A stretch of DNA of 6,909 nt from an uncultured Burkholderiales bacterium (GTDB lineage Bacteria > Pseudomonadota > Gammaproteobacteria > Burkholderiales > Burkholderiaceae_C): positions 1-6,909 of the forward strand of contig CAIQIL010000576.1 of the NCBI GenBank assembly GCA_903871865.1, in the 5' to 3' direction. The translations under genes and the position numbers were made by a program. A model generated the notes under the pieces. The model was not told where the DNA came from and searched no databases. It was given only the letters and a program-made list of their open reading frames with translations. This document shows positions 5,991 to 6,909 of this stretch, one piece after another. Position 1 is the stretch's first letter. The number at the start of each line of letters is the position of its first letter.

Positions 5991-6093
5991 GCCGCCGCGC
6001 CAAATGCGTGACAGCGCCATGACCGCGTGGCCCTGAATGCAAAGGCAAGCCCGTTGGTCAAACTCCGGCGGCGGGGCGCCCGGCGGTGGCCCC

Positions 6094-6099
6094 TAGAAT
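6094..6099 (+). promoter_or_regulatory. Candidate -10 element for the ParB-like gene
   Basis: TAGAAT matches five of six bases of the TATAAT consensus and is conspicuous in a GC-rich intergenic region. It lies about 50 bp before the ATG at 6150. No recognisable -35 hexamer stands 16-18 bp upstream, so this is a weak promoter call. Confidence 0.35.
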
Positions 6100-6149
6100 C
6101 CAGGCCCGACTTCCGTCCTCCACCGCCTTTCCTGCGCCAACGCCACCCC

Positions 6150-6909
6150 ATGCACATCGTCGTCAACGAAGAACTCAAGGCCTACATCGACCCCCTGACG
6201 CCCGAGGAGCACGAGGCCCTGGAGCGCAGCATCCTGGCCGAGGGCTGCCGCGACGCGCTGGTGCTGTGGGGCGATGTGCTGGTGGACGGCCACAACCGCT
6301 ACGGCATCTGCCAGAAGCACGGCCTGCCGTTCCAGACGGTGCAGCACCCGAGGTTCAAGTCCATGGACGACGTCCACCTGTGGATGATCGACCAGCACCT
6401 GGGCCGCCGCAGCGTGTCCGACTTCCAGCGCGGTGTCTTGGCGCTGCGCAAGCGCGAGATCCTGAGCGAGCGCCGCGCCCGCGCGGTGGCCGCCACGGCA
6501 TCGGCCGACGCCCCATCGGCTGACACGGTGGCCGGTGCGGCCCTGGCCGAGCCCGCGCCCGGCGCCGCGCCCGAGCCCCTGAAAAGCCGCGCCGACATCG
6601 CCAAAGCCGCGCGCCTGAGCAACAGCCAGGTCGTGCTGATCGAGAAAATCCAGAAGCAGGCCGCGCCTGAGCTGGTGGCCGCGGTCAAGGCCGGCACCAT
6701 CAGCATCAACGCTGCGGCGGCCGTGGCCAGCCTGCCCGCCGAAGAGCAGGCCTCGGCCGCGCTGGCCGGCAAGGACGAGCTCAAGCAAGCGGCCAAGCGC
6801 GTGCGCGAGGAAAAGCGCCGGGCCGTGGCGGCGTTGCTGGGCGAGGCCTCGGACGCCACAGCGGGCAGCGAGGCCCCTTGGGATGCAGATGCGGCCAACG
6901 CGGGCACCA
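6150..6909 (+). CDS. ParB/Srx N-terminal domain protein (DNA-binding partition-like), C-terminus beyond window
   Basis: 253 residues are visible and the frame is open to the window end. The N-terminus is a ParB/sulfiredoxin-like domain (about 5-70). Its loop ALVLWGDVLVDGHNRYGIC (36-54) carries the DGHNRY variant of the ParB DGxRR motif. A helical region with HLGRRSVSDFQRGVLALRKR (83-102) follows, then an Ala/Pro-rich linker (112-143). A likely helix-turn-helix is SRADIAKAARLSNSQVVLIE (146-165). Next comes the ParB/KorB-like segment LVAAVKAGTISINAAAAVAS (175-194), then a charged helix (208-229). The family binds DNA and, in true ParB, uses CTP to slide as a clamp; some relatives are plasmid or phage regulators. 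No parA precedes it, so a chromosomal partition role is unlikely from what is visible. I chose the ATG at 6150 because the domain begins right after it; no Shine-Dalgarno sequence is evident. It is divergent from adh. Confidence 0.85.
   Translation, partial: MHIVVNEELKAYIDPLTPEEHEALERSILAEGCRDALVLWGDVLVDGHNRYGICQKHGLPFQTVQHPRFKSMDDVHLWMIDQHLGRRSVSDFQRGVLALRKREILSERRARAVAATASADAPSADTVAGAALAEPAPGAAPEPLKSRADIAKAARLSNSQVVLIEKIQKQAAPELVAAVKAGTISINAAAAVASLPAEEQASAALAGKDELKQAAKRVREEKRRAVAALLGEASDATAGSEAPWDADAANAGT

Noticed and set aside
4890..6011. Plus-strand open frame of 373 codons opposite adh
   Set aside because: It is a Val/His/Gly/Arg-rich shadow of the dehydrogenase, which is certain from its zinc and cofactor motifs.
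6038..6053. Sigma-54-like site for adh on the minus strand, CGGGCT-N5-TTGCA
   Set aside because: GG and GC have the right spacing and TTGCA is perfect, but the -24 half matches only the GG of TGGCAC. It is too weak without conservation.
6033..6061. Sigma-70-like promoter for adh: TTGACC on the minus strand with 17-bp spacing
   Set aside because: The -35 matches five of six bases, but the corresponding -10 (ATTCAG) matches only two, so I do not call it.

Overview
The window is GC-rich DNA with strong G/C bias at third codon positions. Gene content points to a betaproteobacterium of the order Burkholderiales, in or near the Comamonadaceae. The alcohol dehydrogenase closely resembles the fermentative enzyme of Cupriavidus necator as I recall it, and the DUF3348/DUF802/OmpA/DUF2894 gene set is one I know from Burkholderiales and xanthomonads. 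I see no tRNA, rRNA, CRISPR array or insertion sequence. The stretch looks chromosomal.

Layout: (1) positions 1-358, minus strand: the 5' part of queA, a tRNA queuosine modification gene cut by the window edge. (2) positions 359-552: a divergent intergenic region. It includes a 93-nt run without adenine on the plus strand and a 20-bp-period direct repeat. (3) positions 553-4793, plus strand: a tight four-gene operon. It encodes a DUF3348 protein, a large DUF802 protein with four predicted membrane segments and a tail of about 550 residues, an OmpA/MotB-like protein, and a DUF2894 protein. The first three genes are joined by ATGA stop/start overlaps and the fourth follows after 10 bp. (4) positions 4794-4850: a convergent junction of 57 bp, where both flanking genes have a short tandem duplication copying their stop codon region. 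(5) positions 4851-5948, minus strand: a medium-chain alcohol dehydrogenase. (6) positions 5949-6149: a second divergent intergenic region. (7) positions 6150-6909, plus strand: a ParB-like DNA-binding protein that runs off the window.

The operon in (3) is the most interesting part. The DUF802 protein has a MotA/TolQ/ExbB-type membrane core followed by a very long, mostly helical cytoplasmic tail. Its neighbour has one membrane helix carrying a MotB-type aspartate, followed by an OmpA-type peptidoglycan-binding domain. This is the architecture of ZorA and ZorB, the ion-driven motor of Zorya anti-phage systems. None of the Zorya effectors (ZorC, ZorD, ZorE) is recognisable here. Instead the pair is bracketed by two small soluble helical proteins of unknown function. 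I infer an ion-driven, peptidoglycan-anchored motor or force sensor with its own cytoplasmic partners. Its biological output cannot be read from the sequence.
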